33,789 nucleotides of DNA, taken from assembly GCA_017935645.1 (NCBI GenBank), contig JAGBHF010000018.1, positions 1-33,789 on the forward strand, read 5' to 3'. Positions 17,654 to 26,593 of this stretch are shown in pieces; position 1 is the first letter of the stretch, and each line of letters starts with the position of its first letter. Made by a program: the position numbers and the translations under genes. This DNA comes from Bacteroidaceae bacterium. GTDB lineage: Bacteria > Bacteroidota > Bacteroidia > Bacteroidales > Barnesiellaceae_A. A model generated the notes under the pieces. The model was not told the origin of the DNA. It made no database searches and was given only the letters and a program-made list of their open reading frames with translations.

Positions 17654-19765
17654 ATGAACAACAAATCATTCTTAATTATGGGAGCAATTTTGGCTACAGC
17701 TTGTTCGTCGGGCGATAAAATCGCTTATCCCGAGACCGAACGTACCGCTGTATGCGACACCCTTTGGGGCGTTCCTGTTGCCGACCCTTACCGCTGGTTG
17801 GAAAACGACACTTCTGAGGCTACTGCTCGTTGGGTAGAGGCTCAAAACAAAGTTACACACAAGTACTTGGAGGCTATCCCCTTCCGCGACCAACTACGCG
17901 ACCGCCTCAACGAGCTTACAAGCTATGCCGTTGAGACCATGCCTGTTAAGAAAAACGGCAAATATTACTTCTATCGCAACGATGGCAAGCAAAATCAAAG
18001 TGTACTCTACGAGAAAGCCACGCTCGATGCCGAGCCTCGCCTCATCCTCGACCCCAACACCTTGAGCGAGGATGGTACTGTAGCTCTTTCATCGGTTGAG
18101 ATTTCGCCCGATGGTAAATACTTGGCATACGCTATCTCGCGTAGCGGTTCGGACTGGAATGAGATTTATGTAATGGACCTCAACACATTGCAACTCCTTC
18201 CCGACCACGTACAATGGATTAAGTTCTCGCCTATCGCATGGCACAAGGATGGCTTCTTCTACAGCGCATTCAAGCCCGAGGAGGGTAAGGAACTATCGGC
18301 CATGAACGAGTACCACACTGTGTACTATCACAAATTGGGCTCGGATACCGAGAACGACAAGAAAGTATATTGCAACAACGAGCACTCAAGAAGATATGTG
18401 AGAGCTACCGTATCGGACGACAAGAACTATCTTGTCATTGAAGAGAGTGCCGGTACAGCGGGTGTTGCCCTTTATATTCAAGACCTCACTCGCGACAATG
18501 CTCCTATCAAGCGCATTATCGAGGGTTACGACTACGAATATAGCGTATTGGGCATGCACGATGGTCGTTTCTTGGTATATACCAACGACAATGCACCTCG
18601 CTATCGCCTCATTTCGGTAGATCCTCGCAATCCTCAACGTGCCAACTGGAAAGAGGTTATTGCCGAACAACCCTACGTGTTGAGTAATATCGAATTGGCC
18701 AACGGTCGCATTCTTGCTGCCTACGACATCGATGTTATGAGTCACCTTTTCTGCTATAGCATGAAGGGTGAAAAACTCTACGAAGTAGAACTCCCCGGAC
18801 AAGGTTCGTTGCAAGGCATCAGCGCCGATAAAGATACCCCGGAGGCCTTCTATACCTACACATCATTCATCATGCCTCGCACAGTGTACCGCATGGACGT
18901 TGAAAAGAATGTCTCGGAAAAGTACTACGCCCCCGAGATTGACTTCAACAGCGACGACTACGAGAGCTATCAAGTATTCTTTGCCAGCAAGGATGGCACA
19001 CGAGTACCCATGACTATTACACACCGCAAAGGTATTGAAAAGAATGGTCTTAACCCCACCCTTCTCTACGGCTACGGTGGTTTCTCCAACTCACTTCCCG
19101 CACGATTCATCGACAACATGATACCTTTCTTGGAGCAAGGTGGTATCTATGTCGATGTAAACCTTCGTGGTGGTAACGAATATGGCGAAGAGTGGCACGT
19201 CGCAGGAACAAAGATGCAAAAACAAAACGTATTTGACGACTTTATCAGCGCTGCCGAATACCTTATTGCCGAGGGCTACACATCGCCCGCCAAGTTGGCT
19301 ATTAACGGAGCTTCTAATGGTGGCTTGTTGGTAGGTGCTTGTATGACTCAACGTCCCGACCTCTTTGCTGTTGCTATCCCTCAAGTAGGTGTGCTCGATA
19401 TGTTGCGCTACCACAAGTTTACTATTGGTTGGGGTTGGGCCGGTGACTACGGTACTGCCGATGATAGCGAGGAGATGTTCCGCTATTTGTTGGGTTACTC
19501 ACCCTTGCACACACTCAAGGAAGGTGTTACCTACCCCGCTACAATTGTAACTACAGCCGACCACGACGACCGTGTAGTTCCTGCACACTCGTTCAAGTTT
19601 GCAGCACAATTGCAACATTGCGACAGTGGTGTTAATCCCACACTCATCCTTATCGACTCTAAGGCAGGTCACGGTGCAGGTCGCCCCCGTCACAAGATTA
19701 TCGAGGAGAAAGCCAATGTTTACTCATTTATGATGTACAACTTGGGCATGAATCCTAAGTTCTGA
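17654..19765 (+). CDS. Prolyl oligopeptidase (S9A family), lipoprotein form
   Basis: The 703-residue serine peptidase should cleave short peptides after proline. The N-terminal propeller domain starts with DPYRWLEN (residues about 44-51), typical of S9A. The catalytic serine is Ser554 in NGASNGG, the aspartate lies in TADHDDRVVP (634-643), and the histidine is His673 in AGHGAGRP. Positions are close to those of mammalian enzymes. A signal sequence with lipobox ATAC (Cys17) followed by SSGD predicts a lipoprotein, so it acts outside the cytoplasm, unlike many homologues. The gene is transcribed alone and closed by a strong terminator. Protein turnover or host-peptide use is inference. Confidence 0.93.
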   Translation: MNNKSFLIMGAILATACSSGDKIAYPETERTAVCDTLWGVPVADPYRWLENDTSEATARWVEAQNKVTHKYLEAIPFRDQLRDRLNELTSYAVETMPVKKNGKYYFYRNDGKQNQSVLYEKATLDAEPRLILDPNTLSEDGTVALSSVEISPDGKYLAYAISRSGSDWNEIYVMDLNTLQLLPDHVQWIKFSPIAWHKDGFFYSAFKPEEGKELSAMNEYHTVYYHKLGSDTENDKKVYCNNEHSRRYVRATVSDDKNYLVIEESAGTAGVALYIQDLTRDNAPIKRIIEGYDYEYSVLGMHDGRFLVYTNDNAPRYRLISVDPRNPQRANWKEVIAEQPYVLSNIELANGRILAAYDIDVMSHLFCYSMKGEKLYEVELPGQGSLQGISADKDTPEAFYTYTSFIMPRTVYRMDVEKNVSEKYYAPEIDFNSDDYESYQVFFASKDGTRVPMTITHRKGIEKNGLNPTLLYGYGGFSNSLPARFIDNMIPFLEQGGIYVDVNLRGGNEYGEEWHVAGTKMQKQNVFDDFISAAEYLIAEGYTSPAKLAINGASNGGLLVGACMTQRPDLFAVAIPQVGVLDMLRYHKFTIGWGWAGDYGTADDSEEMFRYLLGYSPLHTLKEGVTYPATIVTTADHDDRVVPAHSFKFAAQLQHCDSGVNPTLILIDSKAGHGAGRPRHKIIEEKANVYSFMMYNLGMNPKF

Positions 19766-19779
19766 TAACATAACCATAT

Positions 19780-19821
19780 AAAATAAGTGCCGACAAAGTT
19801 GAGTTTGTCGGCACTTATTTT
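19780..19821. terminator. Bidirectional terminator after the peptidase gene
   Basis: A perfect 18-bp stem (19780-19797 with 19804-19821) has a six-base loop. A-rich on the left arm and T-rich on the right arm, it serves both convergent genes. Confidence 0.9.
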
Positions 19822-19837
19822 ATGGTATGTTATGTAT

Positions 19838-20758
19838 TTATTGCTTGCTTAGTTCAAATCCTATAAGCACACCATCATAACTATCAACCAGCTCAAATAC
19901 TGTATTAAGCGTTGTTATACCCAAGGTATTTACTACCGAGCGGAACATATTGATAAACTTATCGGCTTCAAACAATATCACCATTTTATTGCCTACTACC
20001 TCAAAGTATGCCGGAGTAGCTACAATAGCCATTGTACCGAGTTTCACAAATTCGAGTTTAAAGAAACTTTTCTCTTCAGTCTGTGTAACCTCTCCGGGCA
20101 ATGGCAATTTGCCATAAGTCATAACAAACTCACCATCCTTCTCAAAGGTAAATCCAAACAACTCGGTGGTAAAACCAAGTTTTGTATAAGTAGGAGCCAA
20201 CTCCTTAGAGATTTGCGATGCAACCACATCGCCACCGGCCGATTTCAATAAATCTTCCGATTTAAACTTACATGCCGGAGCAACATAAGCCCATGTACCC
20301 TCGAGGCTCTCTACGGTTAGGTCTGTAGTTGAAGCAATTACATTGCCCAATATATCACCAAGCACCGACATGGCATCATTGCCACTCGACTTACCACTCG
20401 TTTGCGAGCCTCCGGTGAGTGTGTTGAAGAGATCGCCTAAGCCCGATGCGCTGCTACCTTGGGTGGTTGTTGACTCTTTCTCGGTCTTGCTTTTATCTTC
20501 ACTTGTAGTTGTTGTGCCATTCTTTGTTGCGCCTCCGGTGAGTGTGTTGAAGAGGTCGCCCAAGCCCGATGCGCTATTACTCTGGGAGGTTGTTGACTCT
20601 TTCTCGGTCTTGCTTTTATCTTCACTTGTAGTTGTTTGTTCTTTTGTACCACCACCAAGTAACTTGCCCAAATCCGGCATTGTTTGAGCTTCAGCCATGT
20701 TTGTAGCACCCAGCGCCACACACACCGACAATGTTAAGTTTGCTAATAATTGTTTCAT
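19838..20758 (-). CDS. Exported DUF4923-type protein with a duplicated linker
   Basis: The 306-residue product has a signal peptide (to about residue 25, AEAQT). A low-complexity Ser/Thr/Lys region follows. It contains two nearly identical 35-residue copies (42-76 and 83-117), each running from TTTSEDKSKTEKES to LGDLFNTLTGG. The C-terminal part (about 145-306; LEGTWAYVAPACKFKSEDLL onward) resembles the Bacteroidales DUF4923 family, which has a lipocalin-like look. Function is unknown. Family assignment is from memory of motifs and is moderate. Confidence 0.65.
   Translation of the reverse strand: MKQLLANLTLSVCVALGATNMAEAQTMPDLGKLLGGGTKEQTTTSEDKSKTEKESTTSQSNSASGLGDLFNTLTGGATKNGTTTTSEDKSKTEKESTTTQGSSASGLGDLFNTLTGGSQTSGKSSGNDAMSVLGDILGNVIASTTDLTVESLEGTWAYVAPACKFKSEDLLKSAGGDVVASQISKELAPTYTKLGFTTELFGFTFEKDGEFVMTYGKLPLPGEVTQTEEKSFFKLEFVKLGTMAIVATPAYFEVVGNKMVILFEADKFINMFRSVVNTLGITTLNTVFELVDSYDGVLIGFELSKQ
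20408..20636 (-). repeat. Tandem 123-bp repeat inside the DUF4923-type gene
   Basis: Two copies begin at 20408 and 20531 (offset 123 bp, in frame); about 106 bp are repeated with few differences, ending at 20513 and 20636. Slippage or recombination between them would change linker length by 41 residues without a frameshift. Confidence 0.85.
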
Positions 20759-20792
20759 AAGATTGAATATTGATTTTTACATTTTTCTGATG

Positions 20793-20835
20793 CAAACTTA
20801 AAAAAAATTTATGATTTTTCGAGAGATATTCTCTC
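20793..20835 (-). promoter_or_regulatory. -7 box and palindrome upstream of the DUF4923-type gene
   Basis: TAAGTTTG on the minus strand (20793-20800) is a perfect -7 element 34 bases before the ATG. The palindrome GAGAGA-TAT-TCTCTC (20821-20835) lies where the -33 element would be. It may be an operator or may belong to the RNA gene on the other strand. Confidence 0.4.
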
Positions 20836-20907
20836 TTTCACATCATCATTTTTCAAAAAAACATCACCCTTGCGTGAACTTTTTGTCTCTATTGTGGTTA
20901 TATGATT

Positions 20908-20996
20908 GAGAAGCGCAATAGTGTGGAGGTCACCCTGTCAGTCGGGTTTTGGAGGAGCAGCCGATTGTAGTGTTCCATGACACCGATACGCTTCTC
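20908..20996 (+). ncRNA. ffs: Probable small signal recognition particle RNA (4.5S-like)
   Basis: The sequence forms one long imperfect hairpin: GAGAAGCG (20908-20915) closes with CGCTTCTC (20989-20996), further paired segments follow inside, and CAGTCGG (20939-20945) pairs with CCGATTG at the top. The apical part at 20941-20962 reads GTCGGG...GGAGGA-GCAGCC. It aligns with the SRP domain IV core (GTCAGG...GGAAGGAAGCAGCC) with one base missing and an unusual tetraloop region. Length (about 90 nt) and topology fit bacterial small SRP RNA, which binds Ffh for membrane targeting. No perfect promoter was seen; a terminator-like hairpin follows. The identification is from pattern memory, without a covariance search. 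Confidence 0.6.
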
Positions 20997-21006
20997 TATT
21001 TAATAC

Positions 21007-21037
21007 GATACCCCGGGTCACTACGACTCGGGGTATC
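21007..21037. terminator. Hairpin between the RNA gene and the glycosyltransferase
   Basis: GATACCCCG (21007-21015) pairs perfectly with CGGGGTATC (21029-21037), with an inner GTC/GAC pair. T-tracts on either side are weak, but the hairpin ends the putative SRP RNA unit and faces the convergent glycosyltransferase gene. Confidence 0.6.
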
Positions 21038-21058
21038 ACTATTTATGTATACGCTTGT

Positions 21059-22180
21059 TTACAACAACACACTTTCGAATATATCAGCCAACTGTGGTAC
21101 AATATTCTCAGCCGAATATTTCGCTATATTCTTTTGTGCCATTTCACCCATGTTTTTTCGCTCCTCGGGGTGCTCATAGAGGTATATAAGTTTCTCTACA
21201 AAATCGGCAGTATCATCAAGGGCGTATAACATTCCGTTTTTACCATCCTCAATAAGGTCTCTGTGCCCTCTTATATCGCTTGCTACGATAGGCAAAGCAA
21301 TGCTCATCTCTTCCACGATATTTATAGGCAAACCCTCCATGGCACTGGCCGACACGCCCACATCGGCAATGCGCATAAATCCTGATATATGGGGCTGATA
21401 TCCGGCAAATATTACAGCTTCGGTAACGTTCAACTCCTGAGCAAGTCGACGGCATGTATCCATCTCATCGCCTTCGCCCAAGAGTATCAACTTACAATTG
21501 GGGATATGCTTCTTAAGCTCACTAATAGCCTTGATAAGAAATGCTTGCTTCTTGTGACGGGCATATCGTGCCATGTAAATACACACAAAGTCGTCATCAC
21601 GCAAGTTATATTGGGCTCGCAATTTATTTTGTTCATCGATGTTGCACACTCCTACATGATTCTCATCATATCCTATACCTGTCAGGTAATATTGACGAGG
21701 TATTTCGGGGAAGTAACGGCTTGCATTAAGTCTATCTTCTTCGTTGATAGTGACAATAGCATCGGTTTTATGAGCCAGGCATTTCTCTGCCGTATAGTAC
21801 AACATCCAATTGATCCACGGTGCGCCCTTATAAAAGTGAAATCCATGCGCCATATATACTACCTTTGCACCACGACGACGAGCCTTGCACGAAGCCAATC
21901 GGGCTATCATTGCACCTATGGGGGTGTGGCAATTGATAATATCATATTGCTCCTTGTCAAGATGTTGAGCAAGTTGCTTTATCGCTACTATATTCGAGCG
22001 GTGAAATGGAGTTCGCTTCACCGGAATGTCTATTTGCTTGCGGACATGGGGTATCGGCTTTCCGTCATTATCCGATGCTACATCTACAATCCATCCATTT
22101 CTTACCAGATATTCGATATGTGGTATAAGAAACGAACGGACAAATTGGTACGACGATGTAACTATCAGTATCTTTTTCAT
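21059..22180 (-). CDS. Family 4 glycosyltransferase
   Basis: The 373-residue GT-B enzyme starts MKKILIVTSSYQFVRSFLIPH. Its N-terminal acceptor domain includes DIINCHTPIGAMIARLA and VVYMAHGFHF. The C-terminal donor domain contains FVCIYMARYARHKKQ, KLILLGEGDE, VIFAGYQPH, and the E-x7-E motif EGLPINIVEE. This layout is typical of GT4 enzymes in capsule or exopolysaccharide synthesis (EpsD-like), using a nucleotide sugar in the cytoplasm. The exact sugar is unknown. The next gene upstream on this strand is also envelope-related but has its own promoter. Confidence 0.9.
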   Translation of the reverse strand: MKKILIVTSSYQFVRSFLIPHIEYLVRNGWIVDVASDNDGKPIPHVRKQIDIPVKRTPFHRSNIVAIKQLAQHLDKEQYDIINCHTPIGAMIARLASCKARRRGAKVVYMAHGFHFYKGAPWINWMLYYTAEKCLAHKTDAIVTINEEDRLNASRYFPEIPRQYYLTGIGYDENHVGVCNIDEQNKLRAQYNLRDDDFVCIYMARYARHKKQAFLIKAISELKKHIPNCKLILLGEGDEMDTCRRLAQELNVTEAVIFAGYQPHISGFMRIADVGVSASAMEGLPINIVEEMSIALPIVASDIRGHRDLIEDGKNGMLYALDDTADFVEKLIYLYEHPEERKNMGEMAQKNIAKYSAENIVPQLADIFESVLL

Positions 22181-22198
22181 TTTATAAGCATCGATATG

Positions 22199-22230
22199 CG
22201 AAGGTAATGATAATATCGCAATATACCAAA
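22199..22230 (-). promoter_or_regulatory. Promoter of the glycosyltransferase gene
   Basis: On the minus strand TTTG (22227-22230), 20 bases and TACCTTCG (22199-22206) match the consensus with one mismatch, 18 bases before the ATG. Confidence 0.6.
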
Positions 22231-22261
22231 TAAAAGAATATTGTTAAAGAAGACTAAATAG

Positions 22262-22297
22262 TCATACTATCCGGCAAGGCTCTATTTTACAGTATGA
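22262..22297 (-). terminator. Possible terminator at the end of the membrane-protein gene
   Basis: TCATACT (22262-22268) pairs with AGTATGA (22291-22297); the stop codon lies inside the loop. The following minus-strand sequence (CTATTTAGTCTT) is only mildly T-rich. Confidence 0.35.
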
Positions 22298-23729
22298 TAG
22301 AAGGATTTGCACCCACAAGCAGTGCCACCGACAGCAACAATATGTAGGATACAGCAAATACCACACCTACCCTTTTCTGCCGTTTAGTATAGGTGGCAAT
22401 ATGTGCAATAACATAGCCACCCATGATGGTCAGGAGCGGAGCAAAAACAAAGGCGTACCGCGACACGACTCCACCGGTTATCAACGCCGGCACACAATAG
22501 GCCATAGCCGACACAAGTGCCATAAGCGAGAGCCTGATGTCACAATCTTTCCGCCACCAGTGAAGCAGGTAAAACAGGAAGATAGGTAATGCTGCCAAGT
22601 ACCACATATAACTCATGCGATGATAGGCTGAGGATATTGGCACACCAAACACATCCGAGGCGGTACTAAATGGGAAGGGTATCATGAATTGCACCGCAGT
22701 GGTTAGGGGCAATACAAGCAACTTTTGTGGCAACGTATAGGCATTATAATCGCCCATTATCTGATGTAGGGGTTTCTGACTGTCACCATACGAGAAGCTA
22801 TCATGTCCTTGGCTCTCCAGATAACATGCTACATAGTAACTATCGCCAAACCAACTGTTGTTCACTCCTACATACAGGGCTACCCATGTAACGCCCAAAA
22901 TCGCACAGATAGGCACGATGTCGTGTTTCGTCATCTTATACAACCATATAGCTGCTATGTATAGTATCAGTATATATATATATGTGGGACGACAAGCCGC
23001 CAATATAACCAATCCTATCACAAGCATGGCTGCATACAGAGGCACTTTATAGCGTTGCTTGATGGCATACAACGCGTTGACACACAACAAGAAAGACATT
23101 ATGATAAAGGGGTCTTTCGATAAGACTGTTCCGGTACCCATTACTCCGGGTATAATGGCAGTAAGCATCATGGCATATCCTGCCATGCGTGTGGTATAGG
23201 GCTTGTCGCCTACAACAAACACCACGCATCGCCCCACAAGCATCAGTGTTACCAATAACACAAAGATATTTACTGCTGTGGGATAGGCTATATCATCTAT
23301 ACCCAACATCATCCACCACGAAAGGAATATCGAATATCCACTATAAGGTATTACAGGCGAATAGGCACTATACGTTCCATGAGCAAGGTCGTGTGCCAGA
23401 CGGTGAAACGAATAGGGATCATACAGCAACATCGGAGCTTCGACAGTGCCCAATTTTACAGTCGATTGCCACAAGTTGAGGGCAAAAAAGAGTGTCATCA
23501 TTACAAATGCAATACTCAACGATAATTGTCCTATCGACGAGTAATATCGTGAGTGGCGATACACCGCACACGGCACTATATATGTGGCAAGTAGTAGCGG
23601 AAGTATCGACAAAGCCCTACCCACGGGAAACAATACGAGTAACATAACAGCAACCGCAGTTACCGAAATTATTACATCCGATACACCTATTCTAAGTAAG
23701 GTTTTCATCACTCTATATTGATATTGCAC
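22287..23729 (-). CDS. Polytopic membrane protein, GT-C glycosyltransferase-like
   Basis: The 480-residue product has roughly eleven to thirteen membrane helices. The first large loop contains LLYDPYSFHRLAHDLAHG (about 101-118), whose acidic residue after the second helix recalls the catalytic Asp loop of GT-C/GT39 enzymes. SKDPFIIMSFLL and ITGGVVSRYAFVFAPLL also fit that fold. It probably transfers a lipid-linked sugar or polymerises glycans in the inner membrane. No exact family could be named, and an O-antigen polymerase is an alternative. The second ATG at 23708 (MKTLLRIG) is also a possible start. Confidence 0.6.
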   Translation of the reverse strand: MQYQYRVMKTLLRIGVSDVIISVTAVAVMLLVLFPVGRALSILPLLLATYIVPCAVYRHSRYYSSIGQLSLSIAFVMMTLFFALNLWQSTVKLGTVEAPMLLYDPYSFHRLAHDLAHGTYSAYSPVIPYSGYSIFLSWWMMLGIDDIAYPTAVNIFVLLVTLMLVGRCVVFVVGDKPYTTRMAGYAMMLTAIIPGVMGTGTVLSKDPFIIMSFLLCVNALYAIKQRYKVPLYAAMLVIGLVILAACRPTYIYILILYIAAIWLYKMTKHDIVPICAILGVTWVALYVGVNNSWFGDSYYVACYLESQGHDSFSYGDSQKPLHQIMGDYNAYTLPQKLLVLPLTTAVQFMIPFPFSTASDVFGVPISSAYHRMSYMWYLAALPIFLFYLLHWWRKDCDIRLSLMALVSAMAYCVPALITGGVVSRYAFVFAPLLTIMGGYVIAHIATYTKRQKRVGVVFAVSYILLLSVALLVGANPSIIL

Positions 23730-23778
23730 TTTTTCAAGCCCTATGCCCCGGCCTACGGCACTTAAATTATATTGGCGA

Positions 23779-23809
23779 CAAAGTTAACACTTTTTTATGA
23801 ATAGACAAC
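23779..23809 (-). promoter_or_regulatory. Promoter of the polytopic membrane-protein gene
   Basis: On the minus strand GTTG (23806-23809), 19 bases and TAACTTTG (23779-23786) form a near-consensus promoter about 50 bases before the first ATG. Confidence 0.6.
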
Positions 23810-23933
23810 ATATCGCCAATTTCGCGCTTGTGATATATCACAAGCAACATCTCACGCTCACGCAACACATTTTCACACGCATGCACAGCTTGCTTTTTAA
23901 ATATAATTTATCAAACCAATCAAAAATTTTTTC

Positions 23934-23941
23934 TATATTTG
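23934..23941 (+). promoter_or_regulatory. -7 element of the DUF4493/PCMD operon
   Basis: TATATTTG matches the -7 consensus perfectly; the -33 position has no clear TTTG, which may mean a regulated promoter. Transcription would start near 23948 and give about 105 bases of leader. The rest of 23810-24053 holds no recognised gene. Confidence 0.5.
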
Positions 23942-24053
23942 CCGGACATTTATACAACATAATATATATTATAAGAAACGGATTTGAACGTTGTTTTAAA
24001 GGATACTTTACACATAAGTAAACTTGAATATACTATTATAAATTTAATTAAAA

Positions 24054-26585
24054 ATGAGAAAGAATTTCGGAATTTTATTATTCGCGGGATTGCTATCTCT
24101 ATTTGCCTCATGTAACAATGAGTCAAATAGTCCTACGTTCGGAAAGGGTAGTTTCAACATTTCGTTATCTACCAACACCGAAGTTGTGCCGGTACTAAGA
24201 AGTACAGCCGCAACAGATGATGCAGTTCCAAGTGTCGAAGATTTCCAATTGACACTTACAAGTGAAGATGGCTTATTCAGCCAAAAATGGAGCAGTATTA
24301 ACAGTATTAACCCCGAAGACACCTACGATGTAGGCAACTACGTACTCAAGGCCGAGTATGGCTCGCTCGAAGAAGAGGGTTTCATTAAGCCATACTACGT
24401 GGGTGAAACAGCATTTACCATTCGCGACCACGAGACTACCGATGTCGAAGTGATGTGCGCTTTGGGTCATGTTAAATTCACACTTAATTACACCGAAGCA
24501 TTCAAGAAATACTTCACCGACTATGAGGCAACCGTAAGTTCATCGAATGGTCGAAATATTGTTATTACAAAGAGAGAGACTCGCGATGCTTACTTGCGTC
24601 CCGGTAATATCTCGTTGGAACTTCAACTTACCAAATCGAACGGTGTATCGGCTACATTCCGACCCGAAATCATCAAAGAGGCTAAGGCCCGCGAACACTA
24701 TATCGTAACATTGGATGTTTCGGAGAACGTAGGCGAAGTATTCTTGAACATTACTTTCGGCGAAGTTGAAGGTAGCGAACGTATCACAATCAACGTATCG
24801 GATGAGGCTATGACAGCTCCCGCTCCCTACATCGTATTGGATGGTGTAGAAGAAGATGGCAACATCGAGATTCAAGAGTGTGCCGCTCCTGATAATGCGA
24901 CTTTGAGCGCCACCATTACAGCTCGTGGTGGCTTGAAGAGCTGTACTTTGACTACACAATCTACTCACCTTCAATCATTAGGCTTCCCCACAAGCGTCGA
25001 ACTCACCTCGCTCACTGCCGACCAAGTTCGATTGTTCGAGACCTATGGTCTTGAGATGAGAGGTTTTGGCGAGAATCGCGATGAGATGGCGATTGTCAAT
25101 TTTGCCACACTCACACCCTCATTGCTCATTTCGGAAGTTGGTAGCAACCAACACACATTCACATTGATAGCTACCGACCTTAACGACAAGGCGTGCGACC
25201 CTGTTTCATTCACTATTACCAACACTCCGTTGTCATTGACCATGGGCGATGTTGCCGACGTAATGATGGGTAGCATGAGTATGGATATTCCTGTAACATT
25301 CGACGGTAGTGACGCATCAAAATTGCAAGTTATGCGCATGGTTGGCAACACAGCTCAAGGTGTTACTACTACCATCAAGTCGAACGAAGGTAACAACTAT
25401 GTATTGACAGCCGATTTTGATGTTGAGAACAAGTCGCAAGAGTTGTTTGTCACTTTCGGTGGTATCAAAAATACAGCATCACAAGTTGTCGACATCATTG
25501 TTCCCGACTACACACTCAACTTTGCGGATGCCGATGTATGGCACAACCGTGCTACATTCACCGTAAAGGCTACCGATGCCGCTTACCAATCGGTTGTCGA
25601 AAAATATATATCGTTCTACATAAACAGCGGTAATAAATGGGAAGAATTCAACCCTGTAACAAATACCAATGGCTATAGTATTTCGGGTCTTGCTGCCGGT
25701 AGCACATATCAATTCAACTCATCGTGTCTCGACAATGGTAGCGACTTGGCAAGCAATACTGCTGTAAGCATCGCTACCGAGTCACAATTGGCATTGCCCA
25801 ATCCCAACTTTGACAACTGGACTCAATGGTTCTCGGAAGAAATCAACAAAGGTGGTCGGTATGCCAAGACAGCCGGTTGGACACAAGAGACACAAACCGT
25901 AACATCTACCAACCCCAACGGTTGGGCAACTGTAAACAGCAAGACAGTTCCCACATCTCCCAAGACCAAGAATACATGGTATATGGTTCCCTCTACCCTA
26001 CCCACCACAGGTATCAATGGCAATGCAGTCATGATGCGCAACGTGGCTTGGGATAACAACGGAGACACACCTCCCGGAGAATCGTGGGGTAATATTGCCG
26101 GTAAAAATCATCTTGACGAACTCGATCCTCCTTCGATAGGATACCGCAGTGCCGGTAAGTTGTTCTTGGGTGATTACAGCTACGACCACAGCAACAACAG
26201 CGAGGTATACAATGAGGGTATCAGCTTCGTATCGCGTCCTACCAAGTTGACCGGTTATTACAAATATACAGCCCAAGGTAACGACACACATGGTATAGCA
26301 ATCATTACCGTTGAACATCGCACAAGCAATGGTCAAGTGATAACATTGGCTACAACCACTAAGGCCCTTACTCCCACAGCCAATTTCACAGCCTTTGAGC
26401 TTCCGCTCAATTATACCAACACAGGCTACAAAGCAACACACTTGCGCGTAATGTTTGCATCGAGCAACTATGCTTCGAACAACCAAGCATACGAGACACA
26501 AAACATTCTTACTGTCGACAACAGAGGAGAAGCTGTTTCGCTCGGTAGCGAGTTGTGTGTAGATAATCTATCACTCATATACTAA
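24054..26585 (+). CDS. Surface lipoprotein: DUF4493-like, Ig-like, FN3-like and PCMD modules
   Basis: The 843-residue product is a lipoprotein (lipobox FASC, Cys20, followed by NNES). Residues about 30-240 resemble DUF4493, seen as VEDFQLTLTSEDG and YVLKAEYGS. Ig-like segments follow, from about 258 and ending near FTLIATDLNDKA. An FN3-like module (about 490-580; DVWHNRATFTV to ISGLAAGSTYQF) precedes the C-terminal PCMD domain (581-843). That domain begins LPNPNFDNW and contains RPTKLTGYYKY and ELCVDNLSLIY. PCMD is a putative carbohydrate-binding or carbohydrate-metabolism domain. First gene of a six-gene operon; it is the most divergent of the three PCMD proteins. Probably exposed at the outer membrane; the ligand is unknown. 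Confidence 0.8.
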   Translation: MRKNFGILLFAGLLSLFASCNNESNSPTFGKGSFNISLSTNTEVVPVLRSTAATDDAVPSVEDFQLTLTSEDGLFSQKWSSINSINPEDTYDVGNYVLKAEYGSLEEEGFIKPYYVGETAFTIRDHETTDVEVMCALGHVKFTLNYTEAFKKYFTDYEATVSSSNGRNIVITKRETRDAYLRPGNISLELQLTKSNGVSATFRPEIIKEAKAREHYIVTLDVSENVGEVFLNITFGEVEGSERITINVSDEAMTAPAPYIVLDGVEEDGNIEIQECAAPDNATLSATITARGGLKSCTLTTQSTHLQSLGFPTSVELTSLTADQVRLFETYGLEMRGFGENRDEMAIVNFATLTPSLLISEVGSNQHTFTLIATDLNDKACDPVSFTITNTPLSLTMGDVADVMMGSMSMDIPVTFDGSDASKLQVMRMVGNTAQGVTTTIKSNEGNNYVLTADFDVENKSQELFVTFGGIKNTASQVVDIIVPDYTLNFADADVWHNRATFTVKATDAAYQSVVEKYISFYINSGNKWEEFNPVTNTNGYSISGLAAGSTYQFNSSCLDNGSDLASNTAVSIATESQLALPNPNFDNWTQWFSEEINKGGRYAKTAGWTQETQTVTSTNPNGWATVNSKTVPTSPKTKNTWYMVPSTLPTTGINGNAVMMRNVAWDNNGDTPPGESWGNIAGKNHLDELDPPSIGYRSAGKLFLGDYSYDHSNNSEVYNEGISFVSRPTKLTGYYKYTAQGNDTHGIAIITVEHRTSNGQVITLATTTKALTPTANFTAFELPLNYTNTGYKATHLRVMFASSNYASNNQAYETQNILTVDNRGEAVSLGSELCVDNLSLIY

Positions 26586-26593
26586 TTAGCACT

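Noticed and set aside
21389..22207. 272-codon plus-strand frame opposite the glycosyltransferase
   Set aside because: Residue composition is not protein-like and the minus-strand gene has clear GT4 motifs.
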